Part shown: one piece after another, positions 17,439-24,828 of the stretch
Layout of the letters: every line of letters starts with the position of its first letter
How positions within the stretch are numbered: position 1 is the first letter of the stretch
Source of the DNA: HRBIN16 sp049969495
GTDB taxonomy: Bacteria; Armatimonadota; HRBIN16
NCBI GenBank assembly: GCA_049969495.1
Contig: JBMFOT010000008.1
Location: 1 to 64,000, forward strand
Reading direction: 5' to 3'
Length of the DNA: 64,000 nt
Translations under genes and position numbers: made by a program
Notes under the pieces: generated by a model
Databases searched by the model: none
Told to the model about the DNA's origin: nothing
Seen by the model: the letters and a program-made list of their open reading frames with translations, nothing else

Positions 17439-18510
17439 TTACCACCAAAAGTGCGGAGCATAAACATCGGATCCTGTATATGCTCCGCTTAGACGGGTGT
17501 AGTAATCTCCCCAGACACTGGCATAGTCGCGCCATGGACCGGGGACGGGTTCAGGAGAGAAGTACTCTTCCACCATCTGGTTTCGCGCCTGATGGGCTGT
17601 CAAGCCATCTGCAAGCCCGCTCCAGAAAGCCGCAGCACAAGCTTGCGTCTTGCGAGGATCGACACTAATGTTCCATCCCACCACTGCCTGATTTTCGCAC
17701 CAGTTGGTATCGTAGCCATTGTAATACGGCCACAGAAACACATTGAAGCTGTTGTCTGTACCCGTCAGGCAGGCGTCAATGAAAACCAGGTTGATGGGAG
17801 GCAATCCTGTGTTGAACGGAGGATAACCGGTGCCAACCGCATTCTGGCGAACGGGCAGAACGTCTTCTGGGAAAATATACTCTACAATCCCGGTCAGCTC
17901 GTCGGAGTCGCTGGTAAACACCCCTATATCCCCGTGCGTATTGACATAAAACACTGTACATGGTTCAATGTCGTTGAGTACCATCTGCTTTGTCCAGCCA
18001 AAAGCCACGCAAGTGCGGGACACATTGTGGTTCATGAACGCCAGGTACTCTGAGGAGGGAGGTACCCCCGCTGTTGGTGCGGAGGGATCGTTTTCCCATT
18101 CGTTGCGCCCATAAAGGGTGGCTTTGTTGTATACCAGCACGTATCGGGATGCGGAACCGGTTTGTCCTGCGGAGTCGGTGCCCTCCGCGTAAATCTCCAG
18201 ATGGGTATCGTCCGGGAAATGCGTGCTGGCGAAACGAATGTGGAGGTACACATAGGGCATTGGGAAGATGAGGGTCTGGTCAATAAGCGTTTCGCTGCCC
18301 ATGCGTAACTTCACTCTTTTCATGTAGGCATTTGGGGTGTTTGTATAGAAGGGAGCCACTACTTCACAGCGTGCCACTGGCATAGTTCGGCCACTCCGTT
18401 TTACCCGGGAACGGTCCCCAGAGGATACTCACTTGGACGCCTGCAAAACACGTTTCCGCAAATAGCAGAGAAAGAAAAACGCAGGCTAAAAAGCGAGAGA
18501 TTAACGCCAA
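17439..18510 (-). CDS. Secreted clan-CD-like cysteine peptidase, interrupted by a one-base frameshift
   Basis: From TTG 18510 the sequence encodes a signal peptide (LALISRFLACVFLSLLFAE, ending CFA) and then VSILWGPFPGKTEWPNYASGTL before a TGA at 18366-18364. The +1 frame continues as EVVAPFYTNTPNAYMKRV and stays open to 17439. Removing one T at about 18365 joins both parts smoothly (SGTLEVVAPFYTNTP). In the long part (numbered from the ATG at 18383) VFYVNTHGD places a His-Gly at 150-151, and INLVFIDACLTG places Asp-Ala-Cys at 203-205. A hydrophobic strand before each is the catalytic layout of clan CD (caspase/gingipain/legumain). NQAVVGW and AAFWSGLADG further on also fit. Peptidase activity is inferred, not recognised from a named family. 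The frameshift may be an assembly error, a real inactivating mutation or recoding. Confidence 0.6.
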
Positions 18511-18523
18511 AAATCTGTCGTTC

Positions 18524-18634
18524 TTACCCCCCCCTCATGCTGCAAGAGGCGAAGAGCGGAGGCGCCACCTGCACGGTGAGGCTGAAGATGCACACGGTAG
18601 CCAGTGTGCGCAGGCAGGCAAATCGTCGTAACAT
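18524..18634 (-). CDS. Short leader ORF (36 aa) with signal-peptide-like sequence
   Basis: ATG 18634 has an excellent RBS (AAAGGAGGG about 9 bases upstream). It encodes a basic N-terminus (MLRRFACLRTL), a hydrophobic core (ATVCIFSLTVQVAPPLF) and ASC followed by SMRGG and a stop. FASC resembles a weak lipobox, so the product could be a tiny secreted or lipo-peptide. The stop codon lies in the G-rich RBS region of the peptidase ORF that starts 13 bases later, which suggests translational coupling. It is preceded by a near-consensus promoter. It could equally be a regulatory leader peptide, or the degraded start of another gene. Confidence 0.45.
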   Translation of the reverse strand: MLRRFACLRTLATVCIFSLTVQVAPPLFASCSMRGG

Positions 18635-18716
18635 TTTGCTAGCACCCTCCTTTGTTGTGTAATGAAAAGCCGTCTGCAGATTTTCGCCACACGACGGGAG
18701 ATGCGCTACTGGCTAC

Positions 18717-18745
18717 AGTATAGCACCTCCCTGCATGGTTGTCAA
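18717..18745 (-). promoter_or_regulatory. Near-consensus sigma-70-type promoter for the leader/peptidase/PepSY unit
   Basis: On the minus strand TTGACA (18745-18740), exactly 17 bases, TATACT (18722-18717). The predicted start is near 18710, giving about 75 bases of untranslated leader before the short ORF at 18634. Confidence 0.75.
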
Positions 18746-18785
18746 GCGTTTTTGCGGGGGTGTGGGAACAATTTTTTCGTGCCCC

Positions 18786-18814
18786 TTGACAACGCTGGAG
18801 GAGGGTGTTATACT
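18786..18814 (+). promoter_or_regulatory. Near-consensus sigma-70-type promoter for the LacI-family gene
   Basis: TTGACA (18786-18791), 17 bases, TATACT (18809-18814). It is divergent from the promoter at 18717-18745, with the two -35 boxes about 40 bases apart. The predicted start falls at the first base of the palindromic operator. Confidence 0.8.
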
Positions 18815-18820
18815 CTATTC

Positions 18821-18842
18821 GAAACGTTTCGCGAAACGTTTC
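18821..18842. promoter_or_regulatory. LacI-type double palindromic operator, probable autoregulatory site
   Basis: Two perfect 10-bp palindromes GAAACGTTTC (18821-18830 and 18833-18842) separated by GC; the whole 22-base block is itself palindromic. The central CG is typical of LacI-family operators. The block covers the predicted transcription start and ends two bases before the ribosome-binding site, so occupancy should block the regulator's own transcription. Confidence 0.75.
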
Positions 18843-18856
18843 TCAAGGAGAAGTCT

Positions 18857-19891
18857 ATGCCTGCTACTATCCGCGACATCGCGAAAAGGCTGGGCATCTC
18901 GGTGTCTACCGTCTCTTATGCGTTGAACGGTGGACCCCGTCCCGTGCCCGAAGAGGTGCGCCGGCGCGTGCTGGAGGTCGCCCGTGAGCTCGACTACCGT
19001 CCGAACCGGCTTGCCCGCTCGATGGTAACCGGTAAGACCGAGACCATCGCCGTGGTGCCGCCGATGGTCACGCGCAACATGCTTCGTTCCCCCTATATCC
19101 ACGCGACACTGTCGAGTATCGCCGATGCGGTGGGCGAACACGGGTATGACATCCTGCTGCACACCTCCGCTGCCCCGATGGACGATGCGGAACTGGTGCA
19201 ATCGCTGCTCAGTGGCAAAGTGGACGGTATCCTGCTGATCGCCCCTTTGAGCACCTCGCAAGCACCGCAGGAGCTGCGTCAACGCGATGTCCCCTGCGTG
19301 GTGGTATCGGCACGGGTAGAGGGGTTGCCCTCTGTGTGCGCAGACAACACCGCAGGTATCTTTGCCGCGATGGATTGGCTTTACGCACATGGACACCGCC
19401 GTTTCGGCTTTATCGGCGGTCCTCCCGCTTTTTATGATGCACGCCAGCGTCTGCTTGCCTTCCGACGGTATCTGGAGGAACATCACCTGCCTCTGCGTAG
19501 CGAGTGGATTGCTGAAGGGGACTTCACCGCACGGGGTGCAATGAACGCAGCACGAGCGATGCTCGCTCTACCGGAACGCCCCACGGCGATTCTGGCGGCG
19601 AACGATGAGACGGCGGCTGGCATCTTGCAGGTGGCTCAGGAGCTGGGACTGCGTGTGCCCAACGACGTGTCGGTAGTGGGCTTTGATGATACGCCGTTCG
19701 CGCAGGTGCTATCGCCTCGCCTGAGCACGATACGACAGCCATTGGAGCGGATGGCGACCGAAGCGGTCAACATGCTCGTGGCGTGGATAGAGCGACGCGA
19801 ACCACCGACAGGAGAAGAACGGATATTCCCGACGGAGCTGGTGCTGCGGGAAAGCACGGCGCCAGCTCCGGGTTTAGTATCTCAATCATGA
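18857..19891 (+). CDS. LacI-family transcriptional regulator
   Basis: DNA-binding repressor with a sugar-binding-protein-like sensor domain, 344 residues. The helix-turn-helix is ATIRDIAKRLGISVSTVSYAL (residues 3-23), followed by the hinge (DYRPNRLARSMVTGKT). The periplasmic-binding-like core has FGFIGGPP near 180, AANDETAAG near 250 and VSVVGFDDTPFA near 275. ATG 18857 follows AAGGAG; a longer open frame reaching back to 18662 runs through the promoter and is not coding. It is preceded by its own palindromic operator. A related half-conserved site lies beside the amylase promoter at 42300, so sugar-responsive control of polysaccharide use is a reasonable guess. The effector is unknown. Confidence 0.92.
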   Translation: MPATIRDIAKRLGISVSTVSYALNGGPRPVPEEVRRRVLEVARELDYRPNRLARSMVTGKTETIAVVPPMVTRNMLRSPYIHATLSSIADAVGEHGYDILLHTSAAPMDDAELVQSLLSGKVDGILLIAPLSTSQAPQELRQRDVPCVVVSARVEGLPSVCADNTAGIFAAMDWLYAHGHRRFGFIGGPPAFYDARQRLLAFRRYLEEHHLPLRSEWIAEGDFTARGAMNAARAMLALPERPTAILAANDETAAGILQVAQELGLRVPNDVSVVGFDDTPFAQVLSPRLSTIRQPLERMATEAVNMLVAWIERREPPTGEERIFPTELVLRESTAPAPGLVSQS

Positions 19892-19905
19892 GGAGGTAAC
19901 ACACG

Positions 19906-20692
19906 ATGAAACGCAACGGCTTTACGCTCATCGAGCTGCTTGTAGTAATCGCGATTATCGCGATACTAGCAGCGATCCTGTTCCCCGTCTTCGCACAAGC
20001 GCGGGAAAAGGCACGTCAGGCGACCTGTCTGAGCAACATGAAGCAGATGGGGTTAGCCACGCGCATGTATCTGCAGGACTACGATGAGACCTGGTTCCCC
20101 GCCTGGCACAACCGCCCCGAGGGAAACGGGCACTGGTTCTTCCGCATTTCGCCCTATATCAAGTCGGGCACGGGCGATAACTGGGATACCTACCGGCAGA
20201 GCGGCGAAATCCGTATCTGCCCGTCCGGTATCGCCAAGCGGTTCAACTACAGCATGAACGACCACATCTGCCCGCTGTGGGGCGATTGGGATGGCTGGGT
20301 GCACTACGTGCCCGATAGCGATGCCATCTTCACCCATCCAGCGGAGACCATCGTGTACGGCGACGGCACGCAGATCGGTGCGTGGGGCTACGATACCTCC
20401 GCAAACTTCTGCTGGTGGCCCTCGCAGGAGTTCTGCTGGTGGGGCAACTTCCCTCAGGGCGACAATGACCCGTTGTGGAAGCTGTTGGACCGCGACCTGA
20501 GCGCAAGTCTGGGACGGCAATAACTGGGACTGGACGCGAAATCAGGGCTACGGTCAGGTACGCTATCGCCACAACATGACCGCCAGCTTCGTCTTCGCGG
20601 ACGGTCATGCGAAGGTTATCCGGCGCGGGCTGGTAAAGGTGCCTTGGAACTGGTCTCTCACCGGCAAAGACGAGAACGACTGGTCCCGATAA
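19906..20692 (+). CDS. Type II prepilin-like (pseudopilin) protein, frameshifted near its C-terminus
   Basis: Prepilin-type N-terminus: a short basic leader (MKRNG), then the cleavage/methylation signature FTLIELLVVIAIIAILAAIL and the lineage-typical FPVFAQAREKARQATCLSNM. The first frame stops at 20521-20523. The +1 frame continues without a break as NWDWTRNQGYGQVRYRHNM, then FVFADGHAK, to a stop at 20692. The RHNxxxxFxFADGHAK ending is the conserved C-terminus of this family, so the intact gene ran to 20692 and one extra base near 20515-20520 splits it. A good RBS (GAGGAGG) precedes the ATG. The gene starts 15 bases after the LacI gene and is probably co-transcribed with it. The protein is likely exported by a type IV pilus/type II secretion-like machine that is not in this window. 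Confidence 0.8.
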
Positions 20693-20707
20693 GCAAGACA
20701 TAAGAAA

Positions 20708-20739
20708 GCCCTCCCGCCTCGCGCGGGAGGGCTTTTTTT
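20708..20739 (+). terminator. Intrinsic terminator after the prepilin gene
   Basis: A 10-bp stem GCCCTCCCGC / GCGGGAGGGC with a 5-base loop is followed by seven T. It lies 16 bases after the stop at 20692, which supports 20692 rather than 20523 as the original gene end. Confidence 0.9.
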
Positions 20740-20789
20740 CGGCGTTTCTGGAAGGAATCTGCTCGTGCGGAGGATAACCTAACGGCACT

Positions 20790-22763
20790 ATGGCGGTGCT
20801 GGAACAACGTGCAAAACCTGTGGTGAAAGAGGCGCCGGCGGAGATAGCTTTCACGCCACGCTTGCGTTTTCTGCGGGCTCTGCTCATTAGCCTGATACTC
20901 CTGCCCATCAACGCCTACTGGGCAGCGGACGTACTAGTGGACGTGATATTCTCCCTGCTAGTGCCCCCGATGTGTTCTCTCATCGTATTGGCGTTCGTCA
21001 ACATCTTCCTGCGCCGATACGCTCGTCGGTGGGCGTTTAGTAGTGGGGAACTAGTGCTGATTTACGCTTTCCTGTCGGTCGCCACCGCTATCTGTGCGGA
21101 GTGGATGAACATCAACTATCCCTACATCTACTCCTACGCCATGTTCGCGGACCAGAACCCCTGGAACCGCGAGAACATCCTGCCTCGCTTGCCGGACTGG
21201 TTCTATTTCAAAGACGCCAGCCAGCTGCAAGATTTCCAGCGAGGCGGATTTGGGCTATCCTACGCGCTGTCGCGCTTGCACCTCTTTGCCAAGCCACTGG
21301 TCGCATGGACGCTGCTATTCGGGCTGATATGCACCGCCATGCTGTGCATCAACACGCTGATGCGCGACCAGTGGAGCCGACGCGAGAAGCTGGCGTTTCC
21401 CATTATCCAGGTGCCCATGCTGCTCACCCGCCCCGATGCCCCCGCATGGAAGAACCGCTACCTGTGGGGCGCGTTCGCGGTGATGTTCGCCATCGATATG
21501 CTCAACGGCATCAGCTTTCTTTATCCCTCCGTGCCCATGATTAAAGTGCGCTTCATCGCCAACCTCAACGAGTGGCTTCCCGACCCGCCCTGGAACGCCA
21601 TCGGCTGGACGCCCATCGGCATCTTCCCTTACATGAGCGCGATCGCGGTGTTCATGCCCACCGACCTGCTGTTCAGCTGTATCTTTTTCTTCTTCCTGCG
21701 CAAGGCAATCCAAATCGTTATGCTGATGTACGGATACGAGCAGGGGGTGTTTGGGGGAGGATGGCTTGTGCCCAGCCCACCCTATTTCAGTGAGCAGACG
21801 TGGGGAGCGTTCTTCGGGTTGTTTGTGGGGGCGATGATTTCCTCGCGCAGCTATCTGCGTGAGCTGTGGCAGCATATCAAGGCGAACACCGCGCCCACTC
21901 CACACGAGCTGCGCCCGCGTTATGCCCTGCTAGGGCTGATGCTCTCGCTGGCAGGGCTGGCATATATCGGGGTGCTCAGCGGGTTATCGCCGTGGCTGGT
22001 GATAGCGTACGTGGGCGTGTTCCTGATTTTCAGCACCGCGCTGACGCGCATGAGGGCACAGCTGGGCCCACCCTCGCACGAAATGGCGTTCATGGGACCG
22101 CACCAGCTGGTGTTGGGCTTCGGCGCGAATCAGATGCTCTCACAGGCGGATACGGTGCGCATCTACCACTTGTTCTTCATCTTTAACCGCATCCACCGCT
22201 CTCATCCGATGCCCTACCAGCTGGAGGCATACAAGATGGGCGAGAGCGTGGGCGTCTCGGCGCGTTCGTTGTTCTGGACAATGCTGATCGCCATTTTCGC
22301 CGGGGTAGCGGTGGGGCAGATAGCGTACATCTACCGGGGCTATCTGCGCGGTGCACCGGCCGCCTGGGGCGAAATCGGCAGTGCAACACGACAGATTATC
22401 GAGCAACCGCATCCCGTGAACGTAGCGGCGATTCTGGCGGTGGTTACCGGCTTCGCCGTCGTGATGTTGCTGGATACTATCCGCTTTCAGGTGCCGGGAT
22501 TTCCCCTGCATCCCGTCGGCTACGCGCTGTCGATGAACTTCGGGGTAGACTACTTCTGGTTCGGGCTGATTATCGTGCTGGTCATCAAGTCCTTCATCCA
22601 GCGATACTACGGTTTGAAGGGTTACGAGAAGCTGCGTATGGTAGCCATCGGTATTATCCTGGCAGAGTTCACCGCCGAGCTGATATGGTCCTCCATCACC
22701 ATGAGCACACAGATCGCTACCTACAGCATCTCCATTAACGGCCGCCTTGGCTGGCAGCAATAG
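20790..22763 (+). CDS. Multi-spanning membrane protein, DUF6785/DUF6784-like, paralogue 1
   Basis: A 657-residue integral membrane protein of unknown function. It has a short cytoplasmic N-terminus, then about a dozen hydrophobic helices starting LRALLISLILLPINAYWAA. Family landmarks shared with the copies at 52838-54859 and 60117-62066 are a MRDQWSRREKLAFPIIQVP loop (residues about 190-210), PPWNAIGWTPIGIFPY (about 268-283), LLFSCIFFFF, and the C-terminal FPLHPVGYALS followed by IKSFIQRYYGLKGYEKLR. I believe these are the DUF6785 and DUF6784 regions. The charged loop plus repeated helices are transporter-like (OPT-like in feel), but no transport motif is certain. It is followed 17 bases later by the KaiC-like gene, so the two are probably co-transcribed. 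Confidence 0.75.
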   Translation: MAVLEQRAKPVVKEAPAEIAFTPRLRFLRALLISLILLPINAYWAADVLVDVIFSLLVPPMCSLIVLAFVNIFLRRYARRWAFSSGELVLIYAFLSVATAICAEWMNINYPYIYSYAMFADQNPWNRENILPRLPDWFYFKDASQLQDFQRGGFGLSYALSRLHLFAKPLVAWTLLFGLICTAMLCINTLMRDQWSRREKLAFPIIQVPMLLTRPDAPAWKNRYLWGAFAVMFAIDMLNGISFLYPSVPMIKVRFIANLNEWLPDPPWNAIGWTPIGIFPYMSAIAVFMPTDLLFSCIFFFFLRKAIQIVMLMYGYEQGVFGGGWLVPSPPYFSEQTWGAFFGLFVGAMISSRSYLRELWQHIKANTAPTPHELRPRYALLGLMLSLAGLAYIGVLSGLSPWLVIAYVGVFLIFSTALTRMRAQLGPPSHEMAFMGPHQLVLGFGANQMLSQADTVRIYHLFFIFNRIHRSHPMPYQLEAYKMGESVGVSARSLFWTMLIAIFAGVAVGQIAYIYRGYLRGAPAAWGEIGSATRQIIEQPHPVNVAAILAVVTGFAVVMLLDTIRFQVPGFPLHPVGYALSMNFGVDYFWFGLIIVLVIKSFIQRYYGLKGYEKLRMVAIGIILAEFTAELIWSSITMSTQIATYSISINGRLGWQQ

Positions 22764-22780
22764 CAAGGGGGGTGTTCACG

Positions 22781-23494
22781 ATGACCGAACTGCAACGCAC
22801 TGGCATTGATGGGCTGGATAGACTGATTGGCGGCATCCCGCGCGGTAGCAGGAACCTGATATACGGTCCGCCCAGTACCGGTAAAACCGTGTTTGCCATG
22901 CAGTTTCTGTGGACAGGGTTGCAGCAGGGTGAGACCGTCTCGTACGATGTGTTTGACCGCCCCTGGACGCATATGCGCCGCTACTTTGCGTCCTTTGGAT
23001 GGGAGATCACCCCTTACGAGAAGAGCCGAAAGTTCATCCCGATACAGGCGTTTCCCCATCCCAAGGAATACCCCAAAGACCCGCTGGTGCGCTACTTCTC
23101 GCTGGCTGATTTCAACACGATGCAGGAGATTGACCTCGAACTATCGCAAGCAGGCGTGTCGCGCTTCGTCGCAGGGGATAACTACGAGCACATCTTCACC
23201 AGCCTTAGCGAAGAGCAATGGATGCTGGTGGAACACTGGACGATTAACTGGTGCCATTACGACAACATCACCAACATCGACATCATGACCGAGGTGAGTG
23301 AACGCGACCCGGTGACCAACCGGCTGATGGATTTCACCTTCTCGCTGGCGCACAATATCTTCCGGTTCCGCATCCGCGAGGCAGGAGGAAAGTTGCGCAG
23401 GGAGATGCGAATCGAGAAGATGGAAGGCGTAGCGCACCCCCTGGACTGGCTACCGTTCGAAATCACGTCCAAAGGCATTGTGTTACAGGTTTAG
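22781..23494 (+). CDS. KaiC/RAD55-like RecA-superfamily ATPase
   Basis: A 237-residue single-domain P-loop protein. TGIDGLDRLIGGIPRGSRNL (residues 7-26) leads into the Walker A motif GPPSTGKT (29-36), with TVFAMQFLWTGLQQGETVSYDV after it, as in KaiC and RadA/Rad55-like proteins. A clear Walker B with the usual LDS/DS ending is not obvious: the candidate is VSRFVAGDNYEHIF (about 125-138). It has only one of KaiC's two domains and no autophosphorylation motif that I can see. I prefer ATG 22781, with GGGGGG at proper distance, over GTG 22772. It is sandwiched between membrane protein paralogue 1 and a ParB-family gene, 12 bases before the latter. A signalling or positioning ATPase is possible; the function is unknown. 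Confidence 0.72.
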   Translation: MTELQRTGIDGLDRLIGGIPRGSRNLIYGPPSTGKTVFAMQFLWTGLQQGETVSYDVFDRPWTHMRRYFASFGWEITPYEKSRKFIPIQAFPHPKEYPKDPLVRYFSLADFNTMQEIDLELSQAGVSRFVAGDNYEHIFTSLSEEQWMLVEHWTINWCHYDNITNIDIMTEVSERDPVTNRLMDFTFSLAHNIFRFRIREAGGKLRREMRIEKMEGVAHPLDWLPFEITSKGIVLQV

Positions 23495-23506
23495 GGAGAG
23501 AACAAA

Positions 23507-24451
23507 ATGGCAGTAGAAGTTCGCCTGATACCCGTTTCGCAGATTGTAGAAGACCCCGAGCAGCCTCGTCGCGGTATGGACGCGGAGAGCCTGCAAGGAC
23601 TGGCAGACAGCCTTCGCCAGCACGGGATGTTACAGCCCATCGTGGTTAAACCGCTGCACAACGTGAACATGTATCAGATTGTGATCGGTGAGCGACGCTG
23701 GCGTGCGGCACAGATAGCGGGACTGTTCGAAATCCCTTGCATCGTGCGTGAGGTAGACCCCGAGGAGGCTCTCACCGACCAGCTGATCGAGAACCTGCAA
23801 CGCGAAGACCTGCGCCCGATTGACCGTGCCCGCGCCCTACAAACCGCCAAAACACGGCTGGGGCTTTCTAACCGCGACCTAGCGGGGCGTTTGGGCATTA
23901 GCGAGCGCATGGTAGGCTATATGCTGGAGTTGCTGGACCTGCCTGAGGAGATTGCCGAACAGGTAGTTTCGCGTCCTAACCGTCCCGCCGAAGGCGCCAT
24001 CACCGAAAAACACGCCCGCTTCCTGAAGCAGCTGAACGACATGCCAGAAGTGCAGGCGCAGGTGGCGGAAAAAATCAAGAGCGACCGCCTGAGCACCGAC
24101 GACACCGCCAAACTGGTGAAGGCATTGCGCATGTCACCGGAGCGTGCTGAAGAGTTACTGCGTGGTTCCGCGCCCGACTGGGCAGAGTGGATCAACCCGG
24201 AACTGCCCCCCCTGCCCGAAGAGGAGACCGCCGCAGCGCCTGCCTCTGTGGTTGAAACGATAGATAAACCCTTTGCCCCGGCAGCGACCATCGCGCGACA
24301 ACCCGCCGATGTGGTGCGCAAAGCCATCGAACTGCTGGGCGAACTGGAACCCGGGCAGATGTCCCCTGAGCAACGTGTGGAAACCGTCGAGGTGCTTCGC
24401 TCCCTGCTGATTGTGGCGGAAACGCTCATCGACCAGCTGATGGAACAGTAG
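23507..24451 (+). CDS. ParB/Spo0J-family DNA-binding protein without a neighbouring ParA
   Basis: A 314-residue protein with the ParB CTPase/nuclease-like N-domain: PRRGMDAESLQGLADSLRQH, then QPIVVKP, YQIVIGERRWRAAQIAG (GERRWRA at 61-67) and IENLQREDLRPIDRA. The central helix-turn-helix follows (LSNRDLAGRLGISERMVGYMLELLDLP, about 110-136). The C-terminus (IELLGELEPGQMSPEQRVETVEVL...) is a predicted dimerisation helix region. No parA gene and no recognisable parS (GTTTCACGTGAAAC-like) site are visible in the window. This may be an accessory ParB paralogue (Noc-like or nucleoid-occlusion type) rather than the main segregation protein. It is probably co-transcribed with the KaiC-like ATPase upstream. 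Confidence 0.85.
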   Translation: MAVEVRLIPVSQIVEDPEQPRRGMDAESLQGLADSLRQHGMLQPIVVKPLHNVNMYQIVIGERRWRAAQIAGLFEIPCIVREVDPEEALTDQLIENLQREDLRPIDRARALQTAKTRLGLSNRDLAGRLGISERMVGYMLELLDLPEEIAEQVVSRPNRPAEGAITEKHARFLKQLNDMPEVQAQVAEKIKSDRLSTDDTAKLVKALRMSPERAEELLRGSAPDWAEWINPELPPLPEEETAAAPASVVETIDKPFAPAATIARQPADVVRKAIELLGELEPGQMSPEQRVETVEVLRSLLIVAETLIDQLMEQ

Positions 24452-24459
24452 GGCAGTAC

Positions 24460-24505
24460 AAAAAAGCGGGGTAGCAGTGAAAGGAGAGCAAAGCCTGCTA
24501 CCCCG
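24460..24505 (-). terminator. Intrinsic terminator of the candidate small RNA
   Basis: On the minus strand CGGGGTAGCAG / CTGCTACCCCG form an 11-bp stem (24505-24495 and 24477-24467) around a 17-base CU-rich loop, then GC and six T (24465-24460). On the plus strand the hairpin is followed by GAGGAAGG, so it does not terminate parB transcription; its direction is minus. Confidence 0.75.
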
Positions 24506-24663
24506 AGGAAGGAAGGTGAACTCGGTTCGCTACTACGATTATCGGCTGCGAACCTGAGTTTCTCTAGATTATTATACTCGAAATCTACCTGAAAATCTTC
24601 CCTTTTTCGCCCCTTTTTTGGTAATATCTCATTCAGACCAGGCACAGTAACCCGTTGTCACTC
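24460..24663 (-). ncRNA. Candidate small regulatory RNA, about 105-205 nt
   Basis: The 377-base gap between parB and the next gene contains a complete minus-strand transcription unit without a convincing ORF. It has a TTGACA-17-TATATT promoter (24698-24670), a second perfect TATAAT inside (24576-24571), a 12-13-bp hairpin with one bulge (24560-24548 with 24530-24519) and a pyrimidine-rich linker CACCTTCCTTCCTC (24518-24505). It ends in an 11-bp GC-rich hairpin followed by six T. The linker and the loop of the terminator hairpin (CTCTCCTTTC) are both complementary to Shine-Dalgarno sequences, a common targeting feature of bacterial sRNAs. It does not look like 6S RNA, tmRNA or SRP RNA. It is read by eye; covariance has not been tested. 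Confidence 0.5.
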
Positions 24664-24669
24664 GTTAGC

Positions 24670-24698
24670 AATATACCATGAAATACTGGTTTTGTCAA
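24670..24698 (-). promoter_or_regulatory. Near-consensus promoter for the candidate small RNA
   Basis: Minus strand TTGACA (24698-24693), 17 bases, TATATT (24675-24670). No protein-coding gene lies downstream in that direction before the terminator at 24460. Confidence 0.7.
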
Positions 24699-24768
24699 GT
24701 AGGCACCAATCCCCATGAAATGACTGATACAACAGCAAAGGATTTAACGGGGTTTTAACCGCCGGTAC

Positions 24769-24797
24769 TTGCATTCGTACGAACAAACAGTTAGAAT
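24769..24797 (+). promoter_or_regulatory. Promoter with embedded palindrome before the second prepilin gene
   Basis: TTGCAT (24769-24774), 17 bases, TAGAAT (24792-24797). The perfect palindrome TTCGTACGAA (24774-24783) starts at the last base of the -35 and fills the first half of the spacer, where a repressor would compete with RNA polymerase. The protein that would bind it is unknown. Confidence 0.6.
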
Positions 24798-24828
24798 GGT
24801 AAAGCACAATATCTACAAGGAGGGCAAG

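Noticed and set aside
18364..18370. Programmed +1 frameshift of the prfB kind (CTT-TGA-C like) in the peptidase gene
   Set aside because: The site is CTG-TGA-A; slippage of the leucine tRNA to TGT would pair poorly and no internal Shine-Dalgarno lies just upstream, so a mutation or sequence error is more likely.
18662..18856. N-terminal extension of the LacI-family gene
   Set aside because: The open frame runs through both promoters and the operator; the helix-turn-helix begins normally at ATG 18857 with a proper RBS.
23507..24451. A parS site near the ParB-family gene
   Set aside because: No sequence close to the TGTTTCACGTGAAACA consensus was found in the window by eye.
23917..24645. Minus-strand frame covering the candidate small RNA and the end of parB
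   Set aside because: It needs a GTG without RBS, reads antisense through parB and its first part crosses both hairpins.
24460..24663. 6S RNA, tmRNA or SRP RNA for the minus-strand transcript
   Set aside because: No closing long stem joining the two ends with a central bubble, no tRNA-like ends, and no GGAAG-type SRP loop.
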